Source of the DNA: Microvelia longipes | Lineage: Eukaryota > Arthropoda > Insecta > Hemiptera > Veliidae | Length of the DNA stretch: 64,000 nt | Direction of reading: 5' to 3' | Assembly: GCA_018340805.1 (NCBI GenBank) | Contig: JACMZG010001914.1 | Location: 22,470,826-22,534,825, forward strand | Part shown: positions 50,300 through 60,505 of the stretch, piece by piece | Layout: every line of letters begins with the position of its first letter | How positions within the stretch are numbered: position 1 is the stretch's first letter | The notes under the pieces: model-generated | The model's database searches: none | Seen by the model: the letters and a program-made list of their open reading frames with translations, nothing else | What the model was told of the DNA's origin: nothing | Made by a program: the position numbers and the translations under genes

Positions 50300-50735
50300 A
50301 TAAAAGATAAGGCAGCAAAATGTAATTTCATTCGAAGAAAACAAACTTTTCCGGCTACGAGAGAAAAATGAAAGAAAATCATGATAAAGACTAAAAATAA
50401 CTTTTCCCATATTGTAAAGTTATAGAAAGAATTTGCTGTAAAAACATATTTATTATTTTCGTGATACTGGAAAGAGAGTTTCTAAAAAAATAAATTATTA
50501 TATATGAATTAGATTACAATTATTTTTACTTCTTAATAACTTTATTAAACTTTTTTATGATATAAAAGAAAACGTGTTATGTTTTTTAAAAATATTTTTA
50601 GAACATTTTTTTAGTTTTTAAACAGTATAAGTTTCCTTGTGTCTTTTTGTGAATTTTCTTCTTTTATTTTGACAAATGCGATTTCTGGAAAATTTTATTT
50701 CTGCAAATAAGTAATTTTTCGTATCAATTAATTTC
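50300..50735. other. AT-rich stretch without gene
   Basis: Nothing supported. Confidence 0.5.
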
Positions 50736-50739
50736 TATT

Positions 50740-51545
50740 TGCTAGATTCATTAAGGGAATATGTCGTATAGGTCTTATTTATATGCTTCTACCTTTTCTC
50801 ATTTATATCCTAGGTATATAGGAAAAATATTCATTGAGTAGTGTTTACAAAGTTTCTGTGTTAGTAATGTTTGTTATCATCGTAGCTCCCTGTGTCTTTG
50901 TGCTAAAAGAGTGAAAACTTGGTACAAAAACTAATGTTTAGGTCTAGTTCTTTATGCCGTCATTAACCGGTAATAATGACTCAGCAACAATTTTGAAAAT
51001 TCAAAAAAGCAGAAAAATGTTTAGATTGCGATTTGAAACTTTAGTCACTTATAAGACTAAAAATTGTGCGAAGTTTAATCTCATTATGAACATTAGTTCG
51101 ATTTTTAACAAATGAGATGTATATGTTTTTGAAATATTTTAAAATTAAAAAATATCTAATTAAGTTGAAATTTAATAAAAGTGTATCATTTTAAGTAATA
51201 CATAAGTGTAATATGTATTTTATGTAATACATAAGTGTAATATATATTTTATGTAATACATAAGTGTAATATGTATTTTATGTAATACATAAGTGTAATA
51301 TGTATTTTATGTAATACATAAAATAACCCTTGATATACTTATCTAGTGTTTTTGTTGGATCATTAATGTCAAGCACCATCGGCAGGGGTCCGCTGGGAAT
51401 CAAGTTTGATTTTTTGAAAAAAGTACTGCTATTTCAATTTGGTGATTACCCTACTTTGAGGACAAGCGAAGCGAGTCATAAGTAGTGAGGGTGAGCGTAT
51501 TACGATATCACGAGGAAAAGTTCCGAGGTAACTCGTGCCCAATTT
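50740..51545 (+). repeat. Dispersed repeat family R, copy b
   Basis: Blocks in family order: GTTATCATCGTAGCTC, TGCCGTCATTAACCGGTA, GATGTATATGTTTTTGAAAT, AATTAAGTTGAAATTTA, a 29-bp tandem (51195-51320), GGATCATTAATGTC, and GAGGACAAGCGAAGCGAGTC...GGTGAGCGTA with the T-rich end. No coding content. Confidence 0.65.
51195..51325 (+). repeat. 29-bp tandem repeat inside family R
   Basis: About four copies of GTAATACATAAGTGTAATAT plus GTATTTTAT. R copy c has a single related block at the same relative place (TGTAATAAATAAGTAGTG), so the array is a local expansion. Confidence 0.92.
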
Positions 51546-52119
51546 TTTAATTAAAGTATAATAAAATACATTTATAATTTTTTTGAAAAAAAAAAAATAA
51601 ACCAAAATAAAAAATAAGTTAGTATGTCAATGCCATTATCATATTGGAGTCTTTTTTAATATCTCAAATCAATGACATATATCAACTAAACAATAAACCA
51701 TCTCCGTGGCAGTTACATCTGACATCACTTTTACTAAGAGCGCTAATATTGACACTATTAGTATATTACAAGTTAAAATGTCTTAGTTGAGGTCAGGACG
51801 GCCTAAATATGTCTTAGTTTTAAATATTGATAGCGAATATTTTCAAGATGTTGTATGCTTTATTATTTTTACACAATTTATAATTTTTAATAACAATATA
51901 ACTTTACTATGTTCTGCTCTTTTATATACATCTATATAAAATCAACTATGAATGTTAATTTCACTGTTAAAGTTTTATTAAAAAGTACTTCTTTAGGTTT
52001 TTAATATTCTATTTTTCTCAAATTTACTTAATTTTTTTCTTTTTTTCTCTGCATCTTATCTTTGGCAAGAGCGAGACAGAGCCTCCGCTCGAGAATTCTT
52101 CTAAGGGCTCTCATATAAT

Positions 52120-52320
52120 ATAATAATTCCTGTTAAGAGCCTCATCAAGGATAACCCCTGCGACAACAACTTCAGGTGGCAGGGGCAACCGTTACGCTCA
52201 AAGTAAAATCATAAGTTGACGATCATTTATTTGAACAAATCTTATATAAACTGAAAGAGTAAGCTGGGAAGCGAACACTCGACCTTGTTGGTGTCAAACA
52301 TCGGTATAAATACAAACGCT
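52120..52320 (-). mobile_element. tRNA-derived SINE, strongly diverged copy
   Basis: Same block order as the family on the minus strand: a B-box-like GTCGAGTGTTCGCTTCCCAG, CTTTCAGTTTATATAAG, a GATCGTCAACTTATGATTTT body and an end with CACCTGAAG/AACCCCTGC. Identity is low and this copy is probably old. Confidence 0.5.
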
Positions 52321-52522
52321 TAAATGACTTTTGCCAAGAAGATAAAAACCTTATCAAAAAGAATTTATATTTTGTATAATTGTTTGGTATGAAAATAAAG
52401 GTTTTGTTATTATTAATTAATTTTTAATTAAAAATGTTGTGACTAGAATTCTCAATAATTACAACATATGTTAAAGGGTAACCTGTCTTTGTTAGTATCT
52501 ATAAATTCAGAAGCTTCAGGTG

Positions 52523-52661
52523 TATTGAGAAGTCTATTTAGAAAAATGAACCTTTCTCTATTGAGCACAAAACAATACTGAGATAAATAAAATAAAATTG
52601 ACTTGATCAAGTCTGACATGTGTCGACATATGTCTATCAAAGACTTCAAACATTTTCAACA
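52523..52661 (-). repeat. Copia 3' LTR
   Basis: 139 bp, TGTTGAAAATG ... CTTCTCAATA on the element strand. It ends in TA rather than CA. The stop codon of the element frame lies in its first six bases (TGT TGA). Confidence 0.95.
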
Positions 52662-55421
52662 GCCTCCTTGCTTGAAGTCTTTAAGTTTACTAAATCTTTC
52701 TATACTGCCACCTGCATGTTTCTTAACCTTATATACCCACCGGCTATTGGTCGCTTTCTTACCCTTGGGCACATCCACTAAAGTCCATGTTTTGTTCTTT
52801 TCTAATGACGTTATTTCTAATCTCATAGCCTCCTGCCACTTAGCATTATTTGGTGAATTCATGGCATCAGACAAATTTAAGGGCTCGTCAACAACTGAAC
52901 ATACCATTGAAGCTTGATATCTATCTGGTGGTCTTATATTCTCTCTTGGTCTCAAGACTCTACCATTTACAACCTCTCCTTCATTCAGATTTTGCACCAC
53001 TTCTTCTTCGACTGAGTTTTCACCTTCATCAGCCTCCTCAACATCAAACCCCAATTCCTCAGCATTGATTTCATTAGTAACTTGAACTTGATTGTTTGAC
53101 TCGTCAGCATCAACCAAATCTACCCACGAAGAACTGTTCTGTTTCTTATTACCTTCATTTTGCTTTCTAGAACATTCTGCATCTAAAGCATCTTTAGAGT
53201 CAAGCCTCCTAGAACCCATACCATCATTCTCATTAAACACAACGTTAGTAGACAACATTATTTCATTACTTGAACTTATATATATTCTATAACCATCGTA
53301 CCCAGAATAACCAACTAATATACCTTTTAAACATTTTGCATCAAATTTCTTTCTTCTTTGGTTAGGAACATGAACGTAGCTAGTTAAACCAAATTTTCGT
53401 AAATGTTTAATCGAAGGTTTCTTATTGCACCACAACTCAAACGGAGACTTCCCCTCTTCACTACTTTTGCCAGTCAAATTTAATACGTACGCTGCTGTAG
53501 ACACCGCTTCACCCCATAGCCCTTTTGGTAGATTAACAGATTTCAACATCGTTCTCGCCATATCAACTAGTATTCTGTTTTCTCTTTCTGCGACACCATT
53601 CTGTTCATGAGTATATGGCATAATAATTCTAAGATTGATGCCATTATCGTCTAAAAATTTTCTTACGTATTGATTATTAAATTCACGTCCTCCATCTGTC
53701 ACAATTTCGCGAATATTAACTCCATTTCGTTTGGCTTTTCTTACGTAATTACAAATTTTATTAAATGTTTCAGCTTTGTTCTTCAAGAGATATACTTGAC
53801 GAAAGTTTGAGAAATCGTCTTTAAACACTAAGAAATATTTATTGCCTCCCATTGTAGGTTGCTCAGGTTCACAAAGATCTGCATGAACTATTTCTCCCAC
53901 AGACTGAGCTCTAACTAGCTTAGAATTAAATGAACGTCTAGTAAGCTTACCATGAACACACGCTTCACAAAAAAAATCTTCTTTAATAAACTGTATATTT
54001 CGTTTTGTTAAAAACTGGGCAACATAATGTTTCCCCTGGTGGCACAATATCTCGTGCCAGTCTCTCCAACTTTTAAAACCATTACTTTTCTGGATTAAAC
54101 AAGATTTTGATTTCTTAGGATCTATGGGCCAAACTTGCAATTCGAAATGCCCATCTTTAGCGAATCCTTCCATAAGTTCTTCTCCGTCATCTTCACTATA
54201 AAATATTGCCTTCATATTCTTTGAGTCACCTATATGACTAATTCCACGAGTCATTGATTTTACTGCAGAAAAACAGTTTCTAATTAATCCTGGCACGTAC
54301 AAAACTTCACCAAATGTTATTGTTTTGATGGATCCATTAACCTTCGACTTTAATTTAATGTTTCCTCGGCCAAATGCTTTCAGCTTGCTGCTTCCATCTC
54401 CTACAGTAATTGATATAGGCTTGTCAAAACTTTTGTAATTTGTAAAATATTTATCACTATTGGTCATATGATCTGTGGATCCATCATCCTTAATCCATAT
54501 ATTTTCTTTATAAATTTCAGTTGACGAACTTAAAGAGGCATTTATTGAAAATAACACTTTTGATTTACACTTATTTTCATCTTCAACAGGTTCTTGACAA
54601 TCTTTGGCCATATGCCCAGCAAACTTATTACACTTGTAGCACTTGTAACGAAACTTATAACCACAATTTTCATTCACTTTATTCCTCAAAAAATTTCCAT
54701 ATCTATTGTTTATTTTTCTGTCATTAGAATTTGAAACTTGATTAACCAAAACTGATGACTCATTGTTTTCGAATATTTTAGCTCTGCACTCTCTTAATTC
54801 TAATCTGTTAATAAGCTCTTCAATAGTGCGATCAGTCTTGGGTGTCCCATCCCATGTCGTCACAAATTCTTTATATTCTTCGGGTAACTCAGACAAAATT
54901 TTATTAATTAATAATATTTCGGGAAGCCTTAGGTTTTGTTCACTTTCAAATTCTCTTTGTAACTCCGCCCATAATGTGCGAATCCTTGCTACAAATGTTA
55001 ATAAATTTTCAACTGGTAACAAACGTGCTCTATAAAATTCTTGATTTAATTTGCAAAACATGACATCACTTTTCTTTTCGAAATTATTACAAAGTTCCTT
55101 CCAAATTGATTCTGCACTGTCGGAACACATTCTGACCAACGGCCTTACTTCTTGGGATAAGGAAGATCTTATGATAAGAATCGCACACGTATCAGCCTTA
55201 ATAAATCTTTTCATGTCTTCCTCGTATTTCGCAAACTCAGCAACGGTAGCAGTTAAAGGAAGTGCTTCAGGCTTCTTAATGGACCCGTCTATTACTCCAA
55301 CTACTTCTTTATGTCTAAGTAATGTAAGGATGTCTGCCTTCCAGTCCATCCAGTTGGACTTACCTTCTAATTTGATATCGACTAATTTACTCACGTCCAT
55401 TATATTACACTTTGGTAGCAC
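52656..55421 (-). CDS. Copia Gag-protease-integrase polyprotein, truncated before reverse transcriptase
   Basis: 921 codons without a break. Gag-like N-terminus (about 8-220, with KLEGKSNWMDWK). Zinc knuckle at 261-275, CYKCNKFAGHMAKDC, which has five rather than four residues between Cys-264 and His-270. Protease motif at 309-316, WIKDDGST, where D313 replaces the usual Ser of D-S-G. Integrase zinc finger H456, H461, C485, C488. Integrase core D515, D576, E612 (DD35E spacing). Acidic linker about 740-815. Start of the copia-type reverse transcriptase at about 865-910 (KNKTWTLVDVP, SRWVYKVK), then an early end with the stop inside the 3' LTR. Met-8 (ATGGACGTG) is the more likely start; Met-1 is possible. 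It would make particles and integrate DNA, but it cannot reverse transcribe by itself. Confidence 0.93.
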   Translation of the reverse strand: MLPKCNIMDVSKLVDIKLEGKSNWMDWKADILTLLRHKEVVGVIDGSIKKPEALPLTATVAEFAKYEEDMKRFIKADTCAILIIRSSLSQEVRPLVRMCSDSAESIWKELCNNFEKKSDVMFCKLNQEFYRARLLPVENLLTFVARIRTLWAELQREFESEQNLRLPEILLINKILSELPEEYKEFVTTWDGTPKTDRTIEELINRLELRECRAKIFENNESSVLVNQVSNSNDRKINNRYGNFLRNKVNENCGYKFRYKCYKCNKFAGHMAKDCQEPVEDENKCKSKVLFSINASLSSSTEIYKENIWIKDDGSTDHMTNSDKYFTNYKSFDKPISITVGDGSSKLKAFGRGNIKLKSKVNGSIKTITFGEVLYVPGLIRNCFSAVKSMTRGISHIGDSKNMKAIFYSEDDGEELMEGFAKDGHFELQVWPIDPKKSKSCLIQKSNGFKSWRDWHEILCHQGKHYVAQFLTKRNIQFIKEDFFCEACVHGKLTRRSFNSKLVRAQSVGEIVHADLCEPEQPTMGGNKYFLVFKDDFSNFRQVYLLKNKAETFNKICNYVRKAKRNGVNIREIVTDGGREFNNQYVRKFLDDNGINLRIIMPYTHEQNGVAERENRILVDMARTMLKSVNLPKGLWGEAVSTAAYVLNLTGKSSEEGKSPFELWCNKKPSIKHLRKFGLTSYVHVPNQRRKKFDAKCLKGILVGYSGYDGYRIYISSSNEIMLSTNVVFNENDGMGSRRLDSKDALDAECSRKQNEGNKKQNSSSWVDLVDADESNNQVQVTNEINAEELGFDVEEADEGENSVEEEVVQNLNEGEVVNGRVLRPRENIRPPDRYQASMVCSVVDEPLNLSDAMNSPNNAKWQEAMRLEITSLEKNKTWTLVDVPKGKKATNSRWVYKVKKHAGGSIERFSKLKDFKQGGC

Positions 55422-55422
55422 T

Positions 55423-55435
55423 AAGTCTCATAATC
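55423..55435 (-). promoter_or_regulatory. Copia primer-binding site (elongator tRNA-Met anticodon arm)
   Basis: Directly inside the 5' LTR the element strand reads GATTATGAGACT, complementary to AGTCTCATAATC, the anticodon stem-loop (CAU) of eukaryotic elongator tRNA-Met. Drosophila copia is known to prime from an internal cut of the initiator tRNA-Met; here the match is to the elongator tRNA instead. Confidence 0.75.
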
Positions 55436-55574
55436 TATTGAGAAGTCTATTTAGAAAAATGAACCTTTCTCTATTGAGCACAAAACAATACTGAGATAAA
55501 TAAAATAAAATTGACTTGATCAAGTCTGACATGTGTCGACATATGTCTATCAAAGACTTCAAACATTTTCAACA
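55436..55574 (-). repeat. Copia 5' LTR
   Basis: 139 bp, identical to the 3' LTR in every base I compared. Presumed to carry the promoter. Confidence 0.95.
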
Positions 55575-55576
55575 AG

Positions 55577-55807
55577 GTGGTCACTGTGTTTGTTTCTACT
55601 GTTGGAAGCATTTTCAGGAGCGAAGAGCCCCCTGATATTGAATCTAAGCAATTCACTCTAATACCCAGAGTGAAACCCTATCTGTGTTTTACAGTTTATT
55701 GCTTCGATTTGAAATTACCCTGCTTTTCGACGCCTGATGATGTTTCCAATATTGGAGACAAAACTTGGGAAGCCGCAATTTCCTTGATTTTGCGACCCTT
55801 GTTTTGA
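55577..55807 (+). other. Unassigned open frame next to copia insertion
   Basis: A 76-codon frame (or its longer shifted version GHCVCFYCWKHFQERRAP across the pre-insertion site) in DNA of higher GC than the neighbours. The amino-acid mix (PPDIESKQFTLIPRVKPYL) looks coding-like, but I recognise no domain. It could be a degraded exon or mobile-element remnant that the copia element landed in. Confidence 0.25.
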
Positions 55808-56029
55808 CCGAGAGATTTGAACCTCTAATAGCATATATTTACTTTTTATTTATGAATACGATATAGTCGTCAATCAGGTATACCGTGGTAGATTTGGTTT
55901 ATCAAGATGTATGGGATTGTGTAAATTAGAATGTTATCCCACTTCCTTAGGTTTATCTCTAAATTTCTGTCAAATTACTAATACAAAAGAACAGCTGTGG
56001 GCGAAAATAAAAAAATGACATTGAACTGA

Positions 56030-56660
56030 AATTATTCCTATGGTATTAGGATAAGAATATGAAAGTTAATTTTGTAGAACTTATTCTTATGTTATTAGGA
56101 TAAGAATATGAAAGTTAATTATGTAGAATTTTTTTATTTATTAGAAAAGAATATGAAAGTTAATTTTGTAGAACATAATCCTATGTTATTAGGAAAAGAG
56201 TATGAAAGTTAATTTTGTAGAACATAATCCTATGTTATTAGGATAAGAATATGAAAGTTAATTTTGTAGAACATAATCCTATGTTATTAGGATAAGAGTA
56301 TGAAAGTTAATTTTGTAGAACATAATCCTATGTTATTAGGATAAGATATGAAAGTTAATTTTGTAGAACTTATTCCTATGTTATTAGGATAAGAGTATGA
56401 AAGTTAATTTTGTAGAACTTATTCCTATGTTATTAGGATAAGAATATGAAAGTTAATTTTGTAGAACATAATCCTATGTTATTAGGATAAGAATATGAAA
56501 GTTAATTTTGTAGAACTTATTCCTATGTTATTAGGATAAGAGTATGATAGTTATTTTGTAGTGATAAGATAAGAATATGAAAGTTAATTTTGTAGAACTT
56601 ATTCCTATGTTATTAGGATAAGAATATGAAAGTTAATTTTGTAGAACTATTCCTATGTTA
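56030..56660 (+). repeat. Minisatellite, 49-bp unit, ~13 copies
   Basis: Unit TAGAACATAATCCTATGTTA then TTAGGATAAGAATATGAAAG and TTAATTTTG. Two alternating start variants occur (AACTTATTCC and AACATAATCC), and copies 3 and 11 are decayed. Confidence 0.95.
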
Positions 56661-56673
56661 TAACATAGGAATA
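56648..56673. repeat. Perfect 26-bp palindrome closing the 49-bp array
   Basis: TATTCCTATGTTA followed immediately by its reverse complement TAACATAGGAATA, with no spacer. The left half is the array unit's own start, so the array ends by folding back on itself. Confidence 0.9.
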
Positions 56674-56679
56674 AGTTAT

Positions 56680-57225
56680 TAAATCATTCCTATATTAATG
56701 ACACTGGAATAAGTTATAAACAAACTTATAACATGTTTTTGAAAATCGCTGTAAATACTAATAAATCATAAATTTTACTTTACAAAATCTTTTAATCTAA
56801 AAATGTAATTTTTAAGTTTCTAAAACTTTTTCTTCTTCATTATAAGTATAACGAAGATAAATTCTTCTTTGTTCTTTTGATTAAAAAGCAAATTAATGTT
56901 AATAAGGGCCTCTTAAATTACAGCTTTTAAATACTTTTAGAACGCCTTTTTTCCAATTAGAGTGTAAATTATTATTAGATCTTTTTATCTTTTTCAATAA
57001 TAATTTATTAACATTTATTCATTTATTCGCAATAAGGTAAAAACTTTAAGTAGTTGGGTTAATTTAATACATTTTGTTTTTCATTATTTATTAATATTTT
57101 GTCTAAAGTGCTTTGTTAATTGATTTTTTAAATTATTTAATTTTTCGCGTTTATTTAGGTTTGCAATAAAAATTGAATTGTAGATTAACTAAATACAGTA
57201 TACTAGTATAGTAAATGGAATTCGG
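56680..57225. other. AT-rich stretch without gene
   Basis: Nothing supported. Confidence 0.5.
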
Positions 57226-57229
57226 CTGT

Positions 57230-57845
57230 AGCGTAATTTTATCACTGTTGGAATTTTTACTTTTCCCTGTTTACTTTTTCACGGTATGTAGGAAAAGTAT
57301 TGCGTTTGTCCTAAAAATCTAAAACCGGGATTTTATCTGAGTTTTCCCCCTATTGTAATTAATATCCCTTTGAGGTATAATTAAATTTTATTTACAAATG
57401 TGTCAGATTTTGTCCTGAGTTTTTTTTTGTTTTCTTTCTTTGTGTCTGTGTCTGTTATCATCTTAGCTCTTACTGTTTGTATTTTGATCGAAATAGAAAT
57501 TAGCACGCATGTATGTGTTCTTTAAAAAATATTTAAAAATCATTAAAAATAACCTAATTGGCTTGAAATTTAGTACAAAGTGTATTCCTTTATGTAATAA
57601 ATAAGTAGTGAAGTTATATCTTTGATTTTGTTTGATCACTAATTTGAAGGAGTATCGCGCGAGGTAATTACTGGATTATTACCTAGAACGCTAGTAATAA
57701 AACGGTTGTTTTTACGGTCTGAAGATTAGCGAAGCAATTCCGAAGTAGTTGTATGATATAGTAATTCCGAAGTAGTGATGATGAGGGTAGTGGATCGTAC
57801 ATGGTAAAAAGGTCTTGAGGAACCTTAAACCCAATTTTTTATTTA
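57230..57845 (+). repeat. Dispersed repeat family R, copy c
   Basis: Blocks: TGTAGGAAAAGTATTGCGTT, CTAAAAATCTAAAACCGGG, GTTATCATCTTAGCTC, GCATGTATGTGTTCTTT, AATTGGCTTGAAATTTAGTA, then a degraded AGATTAGCGAAGC...GATGAGGGTAG end and AATTTTTTATTTAT. The terminal motif is more decayed than in copies a and b. Confidence 0.6.
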
Positions 57846-57849
57846 TGAG

Positions 57850-59140
57850 GAGAGGAAATAAGGCAATAATGTATTTCGGATAACAGCATTAATCTCTTGT
57901 ATCCATAGTTTAAATAATTTAAATAAAAGTTTATATTTACGACTCCTAAGTGACACCTAAACTAGCGTTGCGTAGCACACCTTAAGATATTCATTTACCC
58001 TAATATTATACTTTCGCGTAAATTTTACCTGTGCCAAGGTATGATATAAACAATTATACTTTATTGGCAATTGGTGAATGAGTAGACTTATTTTTGAGAG
58101 CCCATCTTGGAGATATTGTAAAAAATCATAAGAACGTTAACATAAAAATAAGATAAAACTATAATGTTAAGGTGCGCTTTACTGGTAGTTTTACAGCTTG
58201 CGGCAAGCAAACCGTGTTTCACCAAAAGTTAGAAAAGGATAGGCGGTTGAAGCCTTATTAAATTTACTCTATTTTAATTGTATTATCTTTTTAATACCAT
58301 ATACTATATTCACTATTTAACATTTTACTTCAGGATTAATATAGTTTAATGCAAATATTGGAGATAATTCATTGCGGCAAACAATAGAGCTCAGTGGTAT
58401 TGTTATTTAAAAGAAACTATTTTTCTTGTATATACCAGAAAGAAACGAAATTGAGTTAACTTTTATGACTGTAATTTAATAATAATAAATTATTTTATTG
58501 TTATGATTAGTATGCAAACTTAATTCGAACAGTTAATTTTATTATATAAACTCGGTTGCTGCATTGTTATAAAAATAAATATCATTTTTCTCAAGAAACA
58601 AATTATCTTCTGAGAAAATTCTCTGCTATTAAAGGGGGTGGAAAAGATAAGAAGCTTTTTCAACTATTTTCTGTAGAGGGTTAATTTTTCAAAAAAAGAT
58701 TAATAGCAGATAATTTAAGTAAAATAAATTTTCCTTTACATTTTTTGTGTTGAGCAAAATTAAAATTTATTGGTTTATTTCTCTTGGGATTCTCTTTAAA
58801 AAACAAAAAAATAATATTAGAGGTGACTTTGTACTTAATTTTCATTTTGTTAATTTATGGTATTTTTTTATTCGGGAAAATTTAGTCGTAATTAAGTAAA
58901 GGATTTTTTTTCTCAAAATGGATAAATATCCTTTGTTAAAAAAATACTTAAAGAAATGCATAAAGACTTGATTAAATTACCTGATTCATATTATTGAATA
59001 TGGTAAGGGTTGAATTTCACACGTCTATAGCGGAAGAATCTTTAAATTCTGAGTCTTAGTCCTTAAATTTAAATGCTCAAATTGACGTAAATCACAAAAT
59101 TATAAAAGTTATTACCAGTACTGCCTCGAAATAGAGAGCA
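57850..59140. other. AT-rich stretch without gene
   Basis: No supported gene or repeat. Confidence 0.5.
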
Positions 59141-59142
59141 AT

Positions 59143-59143
59143 C

Positions 59144-59192
<49 letters not shown>

Positions 59193-59197
59193 ATATT

Positions 59198-59230
<33 letters not shown>

Positions 59231-59231
59231 T

Positions 59232-59262
<31 letters not shown>

Positions 59263-59280
59263 ATATACACACACACACAC

Positions 59281-59335
<55 letters not shown>

Positions 59336-59338
59336 TAT
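59143..59338. repeat. (TA)n / (AC)n compound microsatellite
   Basis: TA tract interrupted by an (AC)8-9 block at about 59266-59283. Confidence 0.95.
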
Positions 59339-59339
59339 G

Positions 59340-59786
59340 TTGCTTCTTGATTATCCTTCTTTCATATTTTTCTTGTCATCTGCACTGATAAGGCAACCGT
59401 TGTTGCAATTCAGTAGCTTCAACATTACCCAAAGGACACATTTCTATAGGTAATACATATCAATTTTATTATTTGTAACCACCTCCGATAGTAATAATTA
59501 ATTCAGCGCTTTACATATGTTGGTAGCGTCAGTACATAAAGGTGTGACTAATGCTGTTTTTTGTACTTCCCTAATTGCTGGTATTAAAAAATTATTTAAA
59601 TTAATCGTATTTTTCTAATATCGATATCAGTCTTATAACCATAACATGGATTCTAAAGGGATTTATTCTATGGGAATATTACATTCACCAAACTGATGCG
59701 ATTGTGATAAAAATTATCGCTAAAATTTTCGCGATATAAAAGTAAGGCTGTGTAGTATCATGAGATCAATAGGAATCATTATGAAA
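59340..59786. other. AT-rich stretch without gene
   Basis: No frame or repeat that I can support between the microsatellite and the GC-rich island. Confidence 0.5.
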
Positions 59787-60505
59787 TAATACGGGCCTTC
59801 GGCCCGTAGCCGCTACGCGGCCTCGGCGCTTCGCGCTCTCGTCCGCTCCACGGCGTCGGCCAACCGGGCCGCTTCGCGGCCCGGGGGCCTCCCTGTGGCC
59901 GCTTCGCGGCCACATTGTTGTTGGTTTGTATTATGTGTTGTTCTTGTTACATGGCATTTTGCCATGTATCTAGCGATACATGGCTAGGCGATATTTTCAC
60001 AGCCTTTCCACACAGGTCCGCTTCGCGGGCCTGAGAGGCTTTCTCACAATTTGATTTTGCTAATTGAGATTTTATTCATACTTATTTAATAGTATGCTAT
60101 AATATTAAATTAAGAAGCATTATTGTGCCGGCAATCGCGCAACAATCGTCACGGAATTCATTCTAGCTACACAATTTAAAGTCAGACAGCTTTAACTTGC
60201 ACAGAGTTTTATTGGTATAAGTATCGATCGAAGAAGGAACAACTGTAACATAAAGCGTTCCGTTTTCGCGAACATAATCGAACAAAGAACCCGTAAAAAA
60301 CCCGTTTGAACCCTGGTTGAACCCGTAAAAGAATATTTTACCGTCTAAACCAATAAATTATGAAACGAAATCGAAAAACTAGAATAAAATACGTCAAACA
60401 TAATTCTTTCCTGACAGTGTTGTCCAAATACAAAAAACAAATATAGAATAAAATAAAACAAGCGGCGGCCGCGACAATTATAAACAAAATATATTCATGA
60501 TTTTT
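59787..60505 (+). repeat. Segment A of A-B-A'-B' compound inverted repeat, GC-rich hairpin island
   Basis: The first ~110 bases are very GC-rich and made of back-to-back perfect hairpins: CGGGCC-TTC-GGCCCG, GCCGC-TAC-GCGGC, GCGC-TTC-GCGC, CGGGCCGC-TTC-GCGGCCCG and GTGGCCGC-TTC-GCGGCCAC. Further on come ATGGCA-TTT-TGCCAT and CCGCTTCGCGGG. The AT-rich remainder is non-coding. The whole segment returns in reverse complement at 61301-61976. Confidence 0.93.

Larger units (their letters stand above)
52523..55574 (-). mobile_element. Ty1/copia LTR retrotransposon, RT-deleted, very young
   Basis: The 139-bp LTRs at both ends are identical as read. AGGTG at 52518-52522 and 55575-55579 is a 5-bp target duplication. 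The interior (about 2.77 kb) is one open frame, Gag-protease-integrase plus the first residues of reverse transcriptase. Complete copia elements run about 5 kb, so some 2 kb with nearly all reverse transcriptase and RNase H is missing. A purine-rich AAGCAAGGAGG just before the 3' LTR probably serves as polypurine tract. Identical LTRs and an intact frame mean it inserted recently, so enzymes from a relative must have copied it. Confidence 0.95.

Noticed and set aside
52850..55500. Plus-strand frames opposite the copia polyprotein (and plus frames opposite BEL pol)
   Set aside because: Shadow frames of the minus-strand coding sequence, without their own domains.
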